From the NCBI RefSeq assembly GCF_965216415.1, contig NZ_CBDCFU010000002.1: 64,000 nucleotides of DNA; one strand, given 5' to 3'. Under the pieces are notes generated by a model. It saw only the letters and a list, made by a program, of their open reading frames with translations. It was not told the DNA's origin and made no database searches. Made by a program: the position numbers and the translations under genes. Source of the DNA: Marivita sp003149565 (lineage in GTDB: Bacteria > Pseudomonadota > Alphaproteobacteria > Rhodobacterales > Rhodobacteraceae). This document shows positions 41,779-50,668 of the stretch, one piece after another (position 1 is the first letter of the stretch; each line of letters opens with the position of its first letter).

Positions 41779-43041
41779 TTACGCTGCCTTGCGTGATCGG
41801 TTGCGGCGGCGGCGGTTGCCATTGGGTTTGGCGACAGCATTGGCCGCCGGACGTCCCTGCCCCTTGCCACGACCCTGACTGCGCTGCTGCGGCTTGCGGG
41901 CGACCGGGTTTTTGGGGGCGCTGCCGCTGGCAACGGGGACCTCGATCTTCATCAGCTTTTCGATCTGGCGCAGCAGGTCCGCCTCGTCCGGCGCACAGAA
42001 CGCGATCGCCTCACCCTCGCGGCCTGCTCGGGCAGTCCGGCCAATGCGGTGAACATAGTTGTCCGGCACATCGGGCAGATCGTAATTGATCACATAGGCG
42101 ACGCCGGGGATGTCGATGCCGCGAGCGGCCACGTCAGTGGCAACCAGTACCTTGATGTCACCATCGCGGAACGCCTTGATGGCGCGGTCGCGCTGGCCTT
42201 GGCTTTTGTTGCCGTGGATGGAGGCAGCGTTGTACCCATCGGCCACAAGACCCTTCATCAGCTTTTCGGCGCCGTGCTTGGTGCGCGAGAAGACCAATGT
42301 GAGCGCGTCCATGTCGCGCGACAGGATTTCACGCAGCTTGGCGGGTTTGTCGCCCTTGGAGAGGTGATGCACCGATTGTGTCACTTTGTCGGCGGCTTTG
42401 CCCGGAGGTGCGACCTGTACGCGCTGCGGGTTGGTGAGGTAGGCTTTGCTGAGGTCTTCCATCTGTTTCGGCATAGTGGCCGAGAACAGCATGGTATGGC
42501 GCGGCGTGCCGAGCTTGGGCGCGATGCGGCGCAGGGCGTGGATGAAGCCCATGTCGAGCATCTGATCCGCCTCGTCCAGCACAAGGTGCTTGACCGTGCG
42601 CAGATCGACGGCCTTGCGATCCATCAGGTCAATCAGGCGACCCGGTGTGGCGACCAGAATGTCCGTGCCCTTGAGCAGGTGATGGATCTGCTTGTTGATG
42701 GATTGGCCACCGACCACGACATTCACCTTGAGGTGAGTTTTCTTGGTCAGGGTGCGCAGCGCTTCGGCGATTTGGTTCACCAGTTCGCGGGTCGGTGCGA
42801 GGATCAGCGATTTCGCGGTTTTCGCGGCAGGGCGTTCGGGCATGTCCATCAGGTGGCTGACCAGCGGGATGCCGAAGGCCATCGTCTTGCCAGTGCCGGT
42901 CTGGGCAAGGCCCAGAACATCATTGCCCGCCATCGCCAGCGGGATCGCCTTGTCCTGGATCGGGGTGGGTGTGGTGAGGCCAGCATCTTTAAGCGCGGCG
43001 AGGAGAACGGGCTTGAGGCCCAGAGCGTCAAAATCAGACAA
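41779..43041 (-). CDS. DEAD-box RNA helicase, RhlE-like
   Basis: A 420-residue ATP-dependent RNA helicase with all DEAD motifs. The Q motif is in TTPTPIQDKAIP, followed by AQTGTGKT, APTRELVNQ, ATPGRLIDL, DEAD, SATMP, ARGIDIPG and HRIGRTARAG. A basic tail of about 55 residues rich in Arg, Lys, Gln and Asn probably binds RNA. I place the start at a TTG (43041) giving SDFDALGLKP, the usual N-terminus of RhlE-type proteins, after AAGGATACC. No ATG fits. The 249-base upstream region could be a long leader, as in cold-induced helicases, though this is a guess. Confidence 0.88.
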   Translation of the reverse strand: MSDFDALGLKPVLLAALKDAGLTTPTPIQDKAIPLAMAGNDVLGLAQTGTGKTMAFGIPLVSHLMDMPERPAAKTAKSLILAPTRELVNQIAEALRTLTKKTHLKVNVVVGGQSINKQIHHLLKGTDILVATPGRLIDLMDRKAVDLRTVKHLVLDEADQMLDMGFIHALRRIAPKLGTPRHTMLFSATMPKQMEDLSKAYLTNPQRVQVAPPGKAADKVTQSVHHLSKGDKPAKLREILSRDMDALTLVFSRTKHGAEKLMKGLVADGYNAASIHGNKSQGQRDRAIKAFRDGDIKVLVATDVAARGIDIPGVAYVINYDLPDVPDNYVHRIGRTARAGREGEAIAFCAPDEADLLRQIEKLMKIEVPVASGSAPKNPVARKPQQRSQGRGKGQGRPAANAVAKPNGNRRRRNRSRKAA

Positions 43042-43290
43042 AAGGTATCCTTTGCGACCGCGTGCGATTGCGCACACGGAGGGTGTGGTGCCGCATCATC
43101 GCGACAAACGAGGGTGTCGCAGGACCTTAAGACATCACGGGAGCGCCCCGCACCGTCTGGTGCTGCGTCAGGGACCCTGCGTGATGGGGAACTGAATTCT
43201 TGTATCGCCGGTGCGCCCAAGATGACGGGCGCGGCAAGCTCACGCGGCTGCGCGGCGATGAGCTGCACATGGGGCCTAAACTCCGCGAAG

Positions 43291-43683
43291 TCAACCGATA
43301 AAGCGGTGCAGCACATAGGCTGCGGCAACAATGTGGATCAAAGTGATCACAACCGAGAGGCCGTGCAATAAGCCGAAGCGGCGTTTGTTTCCGTTATCGG
43401 TGGCGGCATTGATCGCGGGCATCAGGATTTGGCGGGTTGGGATCGTCGTCAGCGCGATGGCGGCCATGATCGCGGCGCCTAGCGGGTCGGTCATCACGAG
43501 GAACACAGCTGACAGCCCTGCCCCGGCGATCACGAAGAGATAGAAATGCGGAAAGGCGCGGCGGATAGTCGGGCCGGCGGTCTCGGCGGGCAAGGCTGTA
43601 AAGAGGAAGGCCGCAAAGCCGAAGGAGTAGAGCACCATTCCCCCGAAGAGGAGCGCGGTCGAGAGCAAGGCAAGGGTTGTCAT
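43291..43683 (-). CDS. DUF4149-like four-helix membrane protein
   Basis: A 130-residue protein with four helices (about 3-28, 46-66, 70-88, 106-126), containing FGFAAFLFTALPAETAGPTIRRAFPHFYLFV in its first loop region. This fits the DUF4149/TMEM205-like family, whose role is unknown. It starts 1 base after the stop of the UbiG-like methyltransferase gene, and the two appear co-transcribed. Confidence 0.68.
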   Translation of the reverse strand: MTTLALLSTALLFGGMVLYSFGFAAFLFTALPAETAGPTIRRAFPHFYLFVIAGAGLSAVFLVMTDPLGAAIMAAIALTTIPTRQILMPAINAATDNGNKRRFGLLHGLSVVITLIHIVAAAYVLHRFIG

Positions 43684-43684
43684 G

Positions 43685-44407
43685 TCAGGCTCCTGTCTGG
43701 CCGTTTTTTCGGGCGGTGCCCATGTAGATGATCATCGTTCCGGGCACGCGGCCGAAGGTGAAATCGCCCCGGCCGTTGACCCCGCGCGGGCCGAGGCCGA
43801 CCATCTTGCCAGTGGTAAATCCGGCATGGTCCAGTTCGGCGCGCAACTCGGCGGGTTTGATGAACATGTCAGGGTCATGGGTGCCCTTGGGCAAGAGCTT
43901 GAGCACGTCCTCGGCCATGGTGATCGTGGCCAGACGGGCGATGGGATTGCGGTTGATCGTGTCGAAGAGGAACATGCCACCGGGGCGCAGAACGCGGGCC
44001 ACTTCGGAGATGACTTTAGGCAGGCTCTGTACGTGCTCCAGCACGTCGACACAGACCACGGCGTCAAAGCTTGCATCGGCATAGGGCAGCGCCTCGCCGA
44101 CGCCGACGTCGTAGCGGATGGACCGCCCTTCCAGTGCGGCATGGGCAAGCGCTGCTGCGATGGCCTCTGCCGCGGGGTCGATGCCCGTGACGCGGGCGCC
44201 GAGATCGTCGATAGCCTCGGCCATAAATCCACCCGCACAGCCAAGGTCGAGCACGTCTTTGCCCTGCCAGTCGAACTTGCGGTCGAACCAACTGAGCCGC
44301 CCCGGCACCATGTTCTTGAGCGTGCGGACCCAGCGAATGTCGTCAGACCACCAGCGCTCGGCGACATCGTCGTAGATCTCAAGGTTGTTGCGCCGGGTTT
44401 GCGCCAT
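43685..44407 (-). CDS. UbiG-family SAM-dependent methyltransferase
   Basis: A 240-residue class I methyltransferase. The N-terminus IYDDVAERWWSDD and the late motif LPKGTHDPDMFIKPAELRAELD match UbiG-type 3-demethylubiquinol/2-polyprenyl-6-hydroxyphenol O-methyltransferases. The SAM site reads VLDLGCAGGFMAEAI near residue 52, with acidic GIDPAAE after it and VLEHV near 122. It is close to UbiG but not flanked by quinone genes, so it may be a paralogue. Its 5' end overlaps the upstream ICMT/NnrU-like gene by 29 bases, indicating one transcript. Confidence 0.75.
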   Translation of the reverse strand: MAQTRRNNLEIYDDVAERWWSDDIRWVRTLKNMVPGRLSWFDRKFDWQGKDVLDLGCAGGFMAEAIDDLGARVTGIDPAAEAIAAALAHAALEGRSIRYDVGVGEALPYADASFDAVVCVDVLEHVQSLPKVISEVARVLRPGGMFLFDTINRNPIARLATITMAEDVLKLLPKGTHDPDMFIKPAELRAELDHAGFTTGKMVGLGPRGVNGRGDFTFGRVPGTMIIYMGTARKNGQTGA

Positions 44408-45218
44408 CTTTCGGCTCCTTGATGTTCAGTTTCGGAAGGACATAGGGCACCCTGTCGCGATAGCGATCAAAGGCTGTGCCATAGCGTTGCTCGAACCGCC
44501 TTTCCTTGAGACGCGGGGCGAGCAGGCAATAGGCGGTGTAGCTGACCGCGAGAGCCATTTGGTCGGGCGTCCAGACCGGCACCGCCCATAGGGTCAACGC
44601 GAAGGCGACGTAGATCGGTTGGCGGATCAGGCGGAAGAGGCCCTGCGTTGGCATGCCGGGGAACACCGGCTTGATTTTGCCCAAGAGCGACATCCAGCCC
44701 AGCGCGCCGGATTGCACCTCGGCGCCGGCGTCGAAGCTGGCTTTGAGCAGCAGGAGCCATGTGGCGGCGTAGGCGATGCAGATCAAGACGAAGGCAGTGC
44801 CTTCAGCGCGGTACCAGATAATGCCGCTGGGCGTCCAAAGCAGGAAGAGGGCGCTGAGTTGGAGCGACGCGATGATGGCGTAAGTGGTGGTGGCCAGCGT
44901 GCCGCCATGCGGACCGGGGACCAGGCGGGACACGATCTTTGTGCCGCGTTTGGACAACAGGAAGGAATGCAGCAGCGGGAATTGCAGGATGAGCACGGCA
45001 TTGACGAGGATCGCCCAAGGCCACGGGACGGTGCCGAAGCTTTCGCTCATGCCAAAGAACATGGCGACCATCATCGACAGGACGGCAATGGCAAAGATCA
45101 CGTGGCAGAGCGCGCCCATGATGAGCGCAAGCGCAATCCGACCCTTGCCCGGCGGTGGGGTTAGTGCGGCTTGGATCAAGGTGATCAGCCTTTGGATGCG
45201 GGGATCTTTCAGGGTCAT
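44379..45218 (-). CDS. Membrane methyltransferase-like protein (NnrU/isoprenylcysteine methyltransferase type)
   Basis: A 279-residue protein with six or seven helices. The last third carries GLFRLIRQPIYVAFALTLWAVP and the tail RYGTAFDRYRDRVPYVLPKL, the pattern of isoprenylcysteine/phospholipid methyltransferases and NnrU-like proteins (R-P-Y near a long helix and E-x-R-F-E motif KERRFEQRYG). ATG 45218 overlaps the stop of the FAD gene (ATGA). The ORF extension beyond it is not supported. Substrate unknown; a quinone-, thiol- or lipid-methylating role is a guess from the neighbouring UbiG-like gene. Confidence 0.72.
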   Translation of the reverse strand: MTLKDPRIQRLITLIQAALTPPPGKGRIALALIMGALCHVIFAIAVLSMMVAMFFGMSESFGTVPWPWAILVNAVLILQFPLLHSFLLSKRGTKIVSRLVPGPHGGTLATTTYAIIASLQLSALFLLWTPSGIIWYRAEGTAFVLICIAYAATWLLLLKASFDAGAEVQSGALGWMSLLGKIKPVFPGMPTQGLFRLIRQPIYVAFALTLWAVPVWTPDQMALAVSYTAYCLLAPRLKERRFEQRYGTAFDRYRDRVPYVLPKLNIKEPKDGANPAQQP

Positions 45219-46138
45219 GCGCAGCGCAGGATGTCCTCTGCGATGGCGGTGCCGCTTTGCCAGGCGTGTTCGATATGAGGTCCGAGGCACCAGTCGCCAC
45301 CGGCGTAGACCGTGCCGTCCGTTGAAGCGACGAAGGCTTGGCCCAGCGGTTCTTTAACCAGAGCATAGCGCCAGCGATGCGCAGTGGCGTATGCGACCTC
45401 TGTCGCGTCAAGTCCATGATGGGTAAGGAAGAGGTCGAGCATCAGCGTGGCGATTTCGTCCTTGCTCCGTTCCAGATGTGTGGCGCTCCAATCTGCGCTG
45501 GACTGCGCGACCCAGCAGTGTCGCGAAGGTCGGCCCGGTTTCGCGCTGTCCAGGGCGATCCATGCCAAGGCATCGGTCGGATTGGTCTGTGTGATCGGCG
45601 CATCCAGCGGGCGGTTGAGGGCAACCATCAAGGTCAGGCTCGGGGCGTAGGACACTTGATCGAGCGGTTCGGTCAGAGCGTGGCCCACCAGTCTGTCGGT
45701 CTGCGGCGCGGGTGCGGTGCAGATCACGCGATCATATGTGCCAAGCGGCTGGTCAGCAGTCAGTTCCCAGCCAGCGTCGGTCTGGGTCACCGATGTGATT
45801 TCGGTTTGCTGATGCAGGTCAAGGTCTTGGGCCAGATATTTGGCGAGGGCCGTCATGCCCGGCGTGCCAACGGCATTTGCATTGCCGTCGCCCATATCCC
45901 ATTGCGCGACATGGCCGCTGGCCTTTGCCTGTTCAAGCAAACTGCGGAATGCAGCATCTTCACACGGGATCATCTGCGCACCGTGATCGAACTGGAAACC
46001 GCCCTCGGCCCGGCGGGTTGCCATCCGCCCGCCCAAACCCCTGCCCTTGTCAAAGACGGTCGGTGCAAAGCCGGCATTAGACAGCCGCGCAGCACAGGTG
46101 AGCCCGGCCATACCCGACCCGATGATGGCGATTTTCAT
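45215..46138 (-). CDS. Renalase-like NAD(P)/FAD-dependent oxidoreductase
   Basis: A 307-residue flavoprotein. The N-terminal FAD motif IAIIGSGMAGLTCAARL is followed by VFDKGRGLGGRMATRR and FDHGAQ, the signature of bacterial renalase-like proteins that oxidise isomeric, inactive forms of NAD(P)H. The C-terminal FAD segment VYAGGDWCLGPHIEHAWQSGTAIA closes the domain. First gene of a four-gene minus-strand unit with two methyltransferase-like proteins and DUF4149. Substrate is inferred from family only. Confidence 0.8.
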   Translation of the reverse strand: MKIAIIGSGMAGLTCAARLSNAGFAPTVFDKGRGLGGRMATRRAEGGFQFDHGAQMIPCEDAAFRSLLEQAKASGHVAQWDMGDGNANAVGTPGMTALAKYLAQDLDLHQQTEITSVTQTDAGWELTADQPLGTYDRVICTAPAPQTDRLVGHALTEPLDQVSYAPSLTLMVALNRPLDAPITQTNPTDALAWIALDSAKPGRPSRHCWVAQSSADWSATHLERSKDEIATLMLDLFLTHHGLDATEVAYATAHRWRYALVKEPLGQAFVASTDGTVYAGGDWCLGPHIEHAWQSGTAIAEDILRCA

Positions 46139-46272
46139 GTTGCTGTGCCTCGTCTAAGTTTCCTGTCGGGCGGTAGCTAAAACGAAGAGCGCGCCCGTCT
46201 AGGGGCGCGCTGTCGCAGTGGCCTTGCTTGAACGCGACCCAAACGCCTCAGCAGGTCGAACGGGCTACAGAC

Positions 46273-46899
46273 CTACCACGTGATCCGTATCGGCGACATG
46301 GCCCAGACCATCGTTGCCTCTTTGTCAGTCCGATTGCGAAACCTGTGCGAGATCATGGAGGGATAGGAAAAGCTGTCGCCTTCACGCAGGACAATGACTT
46401 CATCGCCCAAACGCAGTTCGACCTCACCCGTCAGTACAATCGCATGCTGTTCACCCTCGAAGGAATAGCCTTCCAATGGTTCCGGCGGTGAGCCCGCACC
46501 GGGGCGGAACCGGGACAGGATCAGGTAGCATTGGCCCGAGAGGGTGCTCGATAACAATTCATCCTCGAACCCCAATTCCTCCGGCGTGCGTGTGTACATG
46601 CCTGATAAGGCCCGGCGGTTTTCAGCGCGCACAACATGTTTGCGCTCAAGCGGACCTTCGCCTGACTGTTTGGGAAAGAACCAATCCGGATCGACCGCAA
46701 GCGCTGCGCTGATTTCACGTAGCAGCTCGGCTGACACATTTGCCGAGCCAAGCTCGATCCGGCTTAGATACGCCGTTGAGCAGGACACTGCCTCGGAAAG
46801 CTCCTGCAAAGTGAGGCTACGCGCCTTGCGCACCTCCCGGATTTCGCTGCCAAGGCGCTGCGCGTCCGTTTCCTCGGAATCGATCGGATTTGTTTTCAT
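46273..46899 (-). CDS. XRE-family regulator with C-terminal cupin domain
   Basis: A 208-residue regulator. Residues 15-70 form a lambda-repressor-like HTH (RKARSLTLQELSEAVSCSTAYLSRIELG), residues 125-205 a cupin with RPGAGSPPEP, EGEQHAIVLTGEVEL and EGDSFSY strands. This PuuR/ClrR-like layout senses a small metabolite in the cupin. It is divergent from the flavin monooxygenase operon across a 100-base AT-rich spacer with two inverted repeats, so it most likely controls that operon and itself. Confidence 0.87.
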   Translation of the reverse strand: MKTNPIDSEETDAQRLGSEIREVRKARSLTLQELSEAVSCSTAYLSRIELGSANVSAELLREISAALAVDPDWFFPKQSGEGPLERKHVVRAENRRALSGMYTRTPEELGFEDELLSSTLSGQCYLILSRFRPGAGSPPEPLEGYSFEGEQHAIVLTGEVELRLGDEVIVLREGDSFSYPSMISHRFRNRTDKEATMVWAMSPIRITW

Positions 46900-46921
46900 G
46901 CCTCCGAGATAGAAGATTCTT

Positions 46922-46974
46922 GTTGATTTTCTACAAAAAATTCAACTTAGTTTAAAAAGTAATAAATTTTAAAC
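46922..46974. promoter_or_regulatory. Inverted repeats between the XRE-cupin and monooxygenase genes
   Basis: GTTTAAAA at 46950-46957 and TTTTAAAC at 46967-46974 form a perfect 8-base inverted repeat with a 9-base spacer, 25 bases before the LLM start. GTTGA at 46922-46926 and TCAAC at 46942-46946 form a second, weaker pair. They are good candidates for XRE-cupin operators overlapping both promoters. Confidence 0.5.
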
Positions 46975-46999
46975 CAATTTTCCAATCTGGGAGGCCACG

Positions 47000-48190
47000 A
47001 TGCGCTTTGATTTGATTGCCAATTTCAGCCCAGGACAGACGATTCCCTGGACCAGAACGCTTGAAATGATCCTTGAACAATGTTCGCTGGCCGAGCAGGC
47101 CGGGTTCACAACCGCCTGGTTCACCGAGCATCACTTTGCCCATAACGGTTACATGAACGCGCCGCCCAATCCGATCCAGATGGGCACGCATGTCGCGGCG
47201 CATTGCAAAAAACTGCGCGTCGGCACAGCGCCGATCATTCTGCCCGATTGGCACCCGCTGAGAGTGGCCGAAGATGCGGCAATGTTGGATAACATGACCC
47301 AAGGGCGGTTCGACTTCGGCGTTGCCAAGGGCATCAACGAACGCTCGACCATCCAGTTCAATCGTGAGGCCGACCGGCGCGACAACGCCAAGGTGATGCG
47401 GCTTTATCAGGAAAGCCTGGAGGTCATCCTGAAAGCCTGGACCAATGAGGCATTCACGCATCATGGCGAGTTCTACCAGTTCCCGGTTCCCGGCTGGAAA
47501 GAAACCAATCGCTTTTTCGACCCGCTTGATCCGCGCTATCACGCCGAAGACGGCGAATATAAAGCGATGTATGTGCATCCGCGCCCGTATTCCGATCCAC
47601 ATCCCCCTGTCTGGTTGATGTCCAACGCGCCACCCACGTTCAAACTGGCCGGCGAAAAAGGCTGGGGTGTGATTTCCATGTCCGCAGGGCCCAAGGCGAC
47701 ACGCGCATGTTGGGAGCCGTACCGCGAGGCTTTGTCCAACCGTGAGGGACGCGATGTGAAAATAGGAGAAGGCGTCGGCGTCTGCACCGCCTTCTATGTC
47801 GGCGAAAGCATGGAAGACGCGATCAACACGATCCGGGGACCAATCAATGCATATTACGAGTTCTTAGGAGGATCGCGTCCCAAGGGAGAATGGACCAAGC
47901 ACGGTTATCTCGACATCGGCGAGGACATGACGCCTGAGGACGAGGGGATGGACTGGTTCGACTTCCTCAACAAGCGTGGGATCATCGTGGTGGGCGATGC
48001 GGCCTATGTGGCCGAACGGTTCGCAGAGAAGCAGGAGACCATTGGTCTTGATCACCTGATGCTGATGCAGCAATACACTGGCGTACCTTACAAGAAAATC
48101 CTGGCAAGCTGGGATCGTCTGTTCGAGCATGTCGTGCCACGCTTCGGCACGCAGTCCATCGCTGAAAAACGGGTGCTGGAACATGCTTGA
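47000..48190 (+). CDS. LLM-class flavin-dependent monooxygenase
   Basis: A 396-residue bacterial-luciferase-like monooxygenase (TIM barrel) using reduced FMN. Landmarks are QAGFTTAWFTEHHF near residue 37, VGTAPIILPDWHPLRVAEDAAMLDNMTQGRFDFGVAKG near 75-110 and the YVHPRPYSDPHPPVW segment near 190. The family oxidises ring or chain substrates and needs a flavin reductase, which is encoded two genes downstream. A GGGAGG site precedes the ATG. It is first in a five-gene operon with GST, flavin reductase, hydrolase and NTF2-like protein. Substrate unknown, possibly an N-heteroaromatic. Confidence 0.87.
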   Translation: MRFDLIANFSPGQTIPWTRTLEMILEQCSLAEQAGFTTAWFTEHHFAHNGYMNAPPNPIQMGTHVAAHCKKLRVGTAPIILPDWHPLRVAEDAAMLDNMTQGRFDFGVAKGINERSTIQFNREADRRDNAKVMRLYQESLEVILKAWTNEAFTHHGEFYQFPVPGWKETNRFFDPLDPRYHAEDGEYKAMYVHPRPYSDPHPPVWLMSNAPPTFKLAGEKGWGVISMSAGPKATRACWEPYREALSNREGRDVKIGEGVGVCTAFYVGESMEDAINTIRGPINAYYEFLGGSRPKGEWTKHGYLDIGEDMTPEDEGMDWFDFLNKRGIIVVGDAAYVAERFAEKQETIGLDHLMLMQQYTGVPYKKILASWDRLFEHVVPRFGTQSIAEKRVLEHA

Positions 48191-48860
48191 GATTTGGGGG
48201 CGCCCTTATTCATCAAACGTGATCCCGGTAATCTGGACGGCGAACGAGCTTGGTCTGGACTACACGCTGCAGCTTGCCGGTGGCAGTTTCGGCAAGCTGG
48301 ACACGGACGCCTACGCGAAAATCAACCCGAACCGAATGATCCCAGCAATCAGGGATGTCGATTTTGCGCTGTGGGAAAGCCTCGCCATCGTGCGCTATCT
48401 GTGTGATCGCTATGGTGCCGGCACACTAAGCCCATGCGACATTCAGACCCGAGCGATTGCAGATCAATGGATGGAGTGGTCAGCCAGCCGCGCCTTAATG
48501 CCGGTAATCTATCTTTTCTTTGCGACCGTTCGCACGCAGCCCAACCAGCGGGACCCGGCAAAGATCGCCAAGCTGCGGGACGAGGCGCACGAAGCTCTGA
48601 CGATCCTCGATGCTCATCTCGCAGACAAAGCGTTTGTCTGCGGTGACATGTTCACAATGGGCGATATCCCACTGGGATGCGTGGCATATCGGTACTTTAC
48701 CGTCGAGGTAGAGCGACCACCGCTGCCGAATGTCGAAGCGTGGTATCAGCGGCTGGCAGAGCGCGAAGCCTATAAGGATCACGTCATGCGCCATTTCGGA
48801 ACCAACCCCGATGAATGGGCTGCGTTGGAGAAAGCCTGTGCAAGTGAGGGAGTGCTGTGA
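48183..48860 (+). CDS. Glutathione S-transferase family protein of the LLM operon
   Basis: A 225-residue GST. It has the thioredoxin-like domain (EIWGRPYSSNVIPVIWTANELGLDY, NRMIPAIRD with cis-Pro, and WESLAIVRYL near 65) and a helical domain from about 90. Ser/Asn in the RPYSSN loop are where glutathione would be activated. ATG 48183 overlaps the monooxygenase stop by 8 bases. The longer ORF to 48129 lies wholly inside that gene. Its likely job is glutathione-dependent isomerisation or dehalogenation of a monooxygenase product. Confidence 0.84.
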   Translation: MLEIWGRPYSSNVIPVIWTANELGLDYTLQLAGGSFGKLDTDAYAKINPNRMIPAIRDVDFALWESLAIVRYLCDRYGAGTLSPCDIQTRAIADQWMEWSASRALMPVIYLFFATVRTQPNQRDPAKIAKLRDEAHEALTILDAHLADKAFVCGDMFTMGDIPLGCVAYRYFTVEVERPPLPNVEAWYQRLAEREAYKDHVMRHFGTNPDEWAALEKACASEGVL

Positions 48861-49342
48861 TGGATGTCCGTGATTATCGCCGTGCTTTGGGATCTTTCCC
48901 CACCGGCGTCACCATCGTGACCGCGTATGACATGGATCATCAGCCGTGGGGACTGACGGCCAATTCCTTTACGTCGGTTTCGTTGGAACCCGCGATCGTT
49001 TCGATCTGCATCGCCAAATCCGGGCGTGTCTTTCCGACGCTTTCAATGTCGGGGCATTTCGGAGTGAATATCCTGGCCGCCGCGCAACAGGATCTGGCGC
49101 TTCACTTTGCCAGCAATGTTGAAAACCGCTTTACGGATAAGGATTGGTCCGCCGGTCGGACCGCTCCTCTTTTGCCCGGGGCGGCGGCGCATCTCGATTG
49201 CGTCGTGCACGAGCGGGTCGATGCAGGCGACCATGAAATCCTCTTGGGGCGGGTTGTCGACTACACACATACCCCCGTTCCCCCCCTCGTTTACTGCCGC
49301 GGCACGTTTTTCGCCGCACCACAGCCGGAGGCTTTGCCATGA
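48860..49342 (+). CDS. Flavin reductase, small component of two-component monooxygenase
   Basis: A 160-residue flavin reductase domain protein: YRRALGSFPTGVTIVTA near the N-terminus, GLTANSFTSVSLEPAIVSICI near 32 and HFGVNILAAAQQDLA near 67, the FMN-binding split-barrel pattern. It supplies FMNH2 to the LLM monooxygenase. ATG 48860 shares one base with the GST stop (TGATG). A GTG at 48857 is an alternative. The downstream hydrolase overlaps its stop (ATGAG). Confidence 0.88.
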   Translation: MDVRDYRRALGSFPTGVTIVTAYDMDHQPWGLTANSFTSVSLEPAIVSICIAKSGRVFPTLSMSGHFGVNILAAAQQDLALHFASNVENRFTDKDWSAGRTAPLLPGAAAHLDCVVHERVDAGDHEILLGRVVDYTHTPVPPLVYCRGTFFAAPQPEALP

Positions 49343-50235
49343 GCGATCCCCTCACCTACCACACACGTTTCACTCCCGATGAGTTCGACGCGCAGTATAA
49401 CCTGCGCGCGGGGCGCCCGGATTACGAAGTGACCGTCATTCCCGGTTGGTCTGCTGACAGTGAAACCGCGCGTGCAACGTTGGAGTGCGCCCTCGACATC
49501 CGGTATGGCGAGGGCGAAAAACAAAAGCTTGATGTTTTTCGGTGTGGCGATCCGTCAGCGCCAACGCTTGTCTATTTTCACGGCGGCTACTGGCAGCGTG
49601 GCGACAAATCCATCTACAGTTTCATCGCCCCACCGTTCGTCGAAGCCGGGATCAATGTGGTGGTTGTCGGCTATGACCTTTGTCCCAGCGTCACCATCAC
49701 CCGCATCTCGGAAGAAGCGCGCGAGGCGATGGCCTATATTTGGCGCAATGCAAGGACTTTGGGCATAAATCGCGACCGGATCACCGTCATGGGCCATTCC
49801 GCGGGCGGACACATCACGCAGATGATGATGGCCACAGATTGGCCCGCGTTTGGTGATGGACTGCCGGTCGATCTGATCAAGGCGGGCATCCCGGTGTCGC
49901 CGCTCAGCTATCTAGAACCTGTACGCCTGACTGAAGCGCTGAATGCGGGCATCCGCATGGACCCGTCCGAGGCCGAGGCCGAAAGCCCAATGACACAGCA
50001 CCCGCCTGTCACCAACGCCCCACAGCTTGTTGTGGTCGGCGGGGCCGAAACAGACGAATTCCACCGACAGGCACGGATGTATGTAGATAAATACGCGTCT
50101 GAGGATCGGCCGATGGGTCTCTATTTCGTGCCAGAGGTCGATCATTTCGACGAACTGAACGTGCTCGTGGACACAACCAGCTCGTTTTTCAAACACACCT
50201 GCGACATGCTTCAGGGAAAGGGACCAAACGCATGA
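49339..50235 (+). CDS. Alpha/beta hydrolase, kynurenine-formamidase-like
   Basis: A 298-residue alpha/beta hydrolase. The oxyanion motif YFHGGYWQRGDK near residue 75, nucleophile elbow MGHSAGGH near 152 and a late His in EVDHFDEL near 276 complete the triad. HGGYW is typical of arylformamidases and related amidases/esterases. In this operon it probably cleaves an amide, formamide or ester made by the flavin monooxygenase. It overlaps both neighbours by four bases, showing tight translational coupling. Confidence 0.83.
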   Translation: MSDPLTYHTRFTPDEFDAQYNLRAGRPDYEVTVIPGWSADSETARATLECALDIRYGEGEKQKLDVFRCGDPSAPTLVYFHGGYWQRGDKSIYSFIAPPFVEAGINVVVVGYDLCPSVTITRISEEAREAMAYIWRNARTLGINRDRITVMGHSAGGHITQMMMATDWPAFGDGLPVDLIKAGIPVSPLSYLEPVRLTEALNAGIRMDPSEAEAESPMTQHPPVTNAPQLVVVGGAETDEFHRQARMYVDKYASEDRPMGLYFVPEVDHFDELNVLVDTTSSFFKHTCDMLQGKGPNA

Positions 50236-50606
50236 CCACTCTCACCCGCAAGATCGTCGACTCGGTTGGCGACGCCTTCAATGCAAATGACATCGACGCT
50301 GTGATGAAACATTTTGCCGAGGACGCGGTGTTTGATCACGCCGTCGGCCCTGATGAACACGGCATCCGTTTCGAAGGTGCACAAACCATTCGAGGCGTGT
50401 TTGACGGACTTTTCCAAAAGGTCGCAAATGTCCATTGGGAGACACTCGACTGTGCGATCGTCGGCAACAAGGCGTATTGCGAGTACCGCCGCACAGCAAC
50501 GCACAAGGATGGCAAGAAGGACGAGTTCCTCAGCGTCGATATCCTGACTTATCGTGGTGGTCTCATCGTGCACAAGGACACGTATTACAAGCAGCGGACT
50601 GCCTGA
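50232..50606 (+). CDS. NTF2-like (SnoaL-type) nuclear transport factor 2 family protein
   Basis: A 124-residue cone-shaped NTF2-fold protein: DAFNANDIDAVMKHFAEDAVFDH near the start, IRGVFDGLFQKV near 53, and GGLIVHKDTYYK at the end. Bacterial members are isomerases, hydratases or binding proteins. It is the last gene of the monooxygenase operon, with ATGA overlap to the hydrolase. Its specific role cannot be told. Confidence 0.8.
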   Translation: MTTLTRKIVDSVGDAFNANDIDAVMKHFAEDAVFDHAVGPDEHGIRFEGAQTIRGVFDGLFQKVANVHWETLDCAIVGNKAYCEYRRTATHKDGKKDEFLSVDILTYRGGLIVHKDTYYKQRTA

Positions 50607-50668
50607 ACGAGCGCCAGACACCACGAATGCCAACACAGGGTCATGTCCGACACAAGAGGCCGGGCATC

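Noticed and set aside
43042..43290. Short gene upstream of the RhlE-like helicase
   Set aside because: Frames here lack ribosome-binding sites and recognisable content; a leader or promoter region is more likely.
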